Source: Marinicella marina
GTDB lineage: Bacteria; Pseudomonadota; Gammaproteobacteria; Xanthomonadales; Marinicellaceae
Assembly: GCF_030065545.1 (NCBI RefSeq)
Contig: NZ_JASJNC010000007.1
Span: forward strand, 310,001 to 374,000
Direction of reading: 5' to 3'
DNA length: 64,000 nucleotides
Below are positions 63,982-64,000 of this stretch, piece after piece. The translations under genes were made by a program, and so were the position numbers. Position 1 is the first letter of the stretch, and each line of letters starts with the position of its first letter. The notes under the pieces were generated by a model. The model saw only the letters and a list, made by a program, of their open reading frames with translations. It had not been told where the DNA came from and did not search any database.

Positions 63982-64000
63982 TTCTTTTTTTACCTTTGCA

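Noticed and set aside
1-64000. tRNA, rRNA, insertion sequences, prophage or integron features
   Set aside because: Scanned for conserved tRNA loops, rRNA stretches, transposase motifs and attachment repeats; none was recognised. A dedicated search would be needed to exclude small RNAs.

Overview
The window looks like chromosomal DNA of a free-living, probably marine gammaproteobacterium with moderate to low GC. Several gene orders match other Gammaproteobacteria: pilG-pilI-pilJ-pilK beside gshB-tonB-yqgE-ruvX-pyrB, and DUF721-M23 peptidase-secA-mutT, resemble Pseudomonas; metX-metB-homoserine dehydrogenase and a PepSY-like gene ahead of phoP/phoQ resemble Xanthomonadales; dapD-yffB-dapE resembles enterobacteria in part. 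Two secreted proteins end in an identical IFKNGFD tail, a type of short C-terminal tail I associate with Marinicella/Lysobacterales-like genomes. The genus assignment is an inference. I saw no rRNA, tRNA, CRISPR array, insertion sequence or prophage.

Layout. 1-3167 (minus): twitching-motility chemosensory genes pilG, pilI, pilJ and a truncated pilK running off the left edge. 3537-7264 (plus): glutathione synthetase, a TonB-family protein, YqgE, RuvX and PyrB in a tightly packed run. 7253-10161: two small membrane proteins, then an overlapping class IV aminotransferase/sulfotransferase-like pair. 10146-13390 (minus): methionine/threonine branch operon (homoserine acyltransferase, MetB, homoserine dehydrogenase) behind a promoter flanked by tandem MetJ-type boxes. 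13700-18110 (minus): three tandem paralogous secreted proteins of unknown function. 18197-19724: a repeat protein and an acyltransferase. 19876-26775 (plus): the activated methyl cycle (metK, ahcY, metF), a PLP enzyme and a photolyase/cryptochrome. 26791-29715: htpX and typA, divergent. 29886-37665 (plus): a large periplasmic-sensor diguanylate cyclase, a six-domain DUF4397 surface protein and a beta-helix surface protein. 37736-42275 (minus): amidinotransferase-fold hydrolase, dusA, lysine-pathway genes dapE and dapD with yffB, and a DUF721 gene. 42320-46534 (plus): M23 peptidase, secA, mutT.

46770-49017 holds an AT-rich, apparently accessory three-gene operon: a small EAL-domain protein, a DUF6502 protein and a secreted protein with repeated ATDEGTG motifs. 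The genes overlap or abut, sit behind a good sigma70-type promoter, and are inserted between the secA/mutT block and mazG. This is the best candidate here for an undescribed system.

49326-55589: mazG, a PhoPQ-like two-component system with a secreted PepSY-like partner, rpe, djlA, purC and a DUF962 protein. 55691-56395: an unrecognised inner-membrane-anchored protein. 56617-62364: a lipopolysaccharide assembly cluster (GT4, O-antigen ligase, GT2, LpxL-like acyltransferase, membrane protein) with a divergent ELM1-family gene. 62322-63981: trmH and an exported protein of unknown function.
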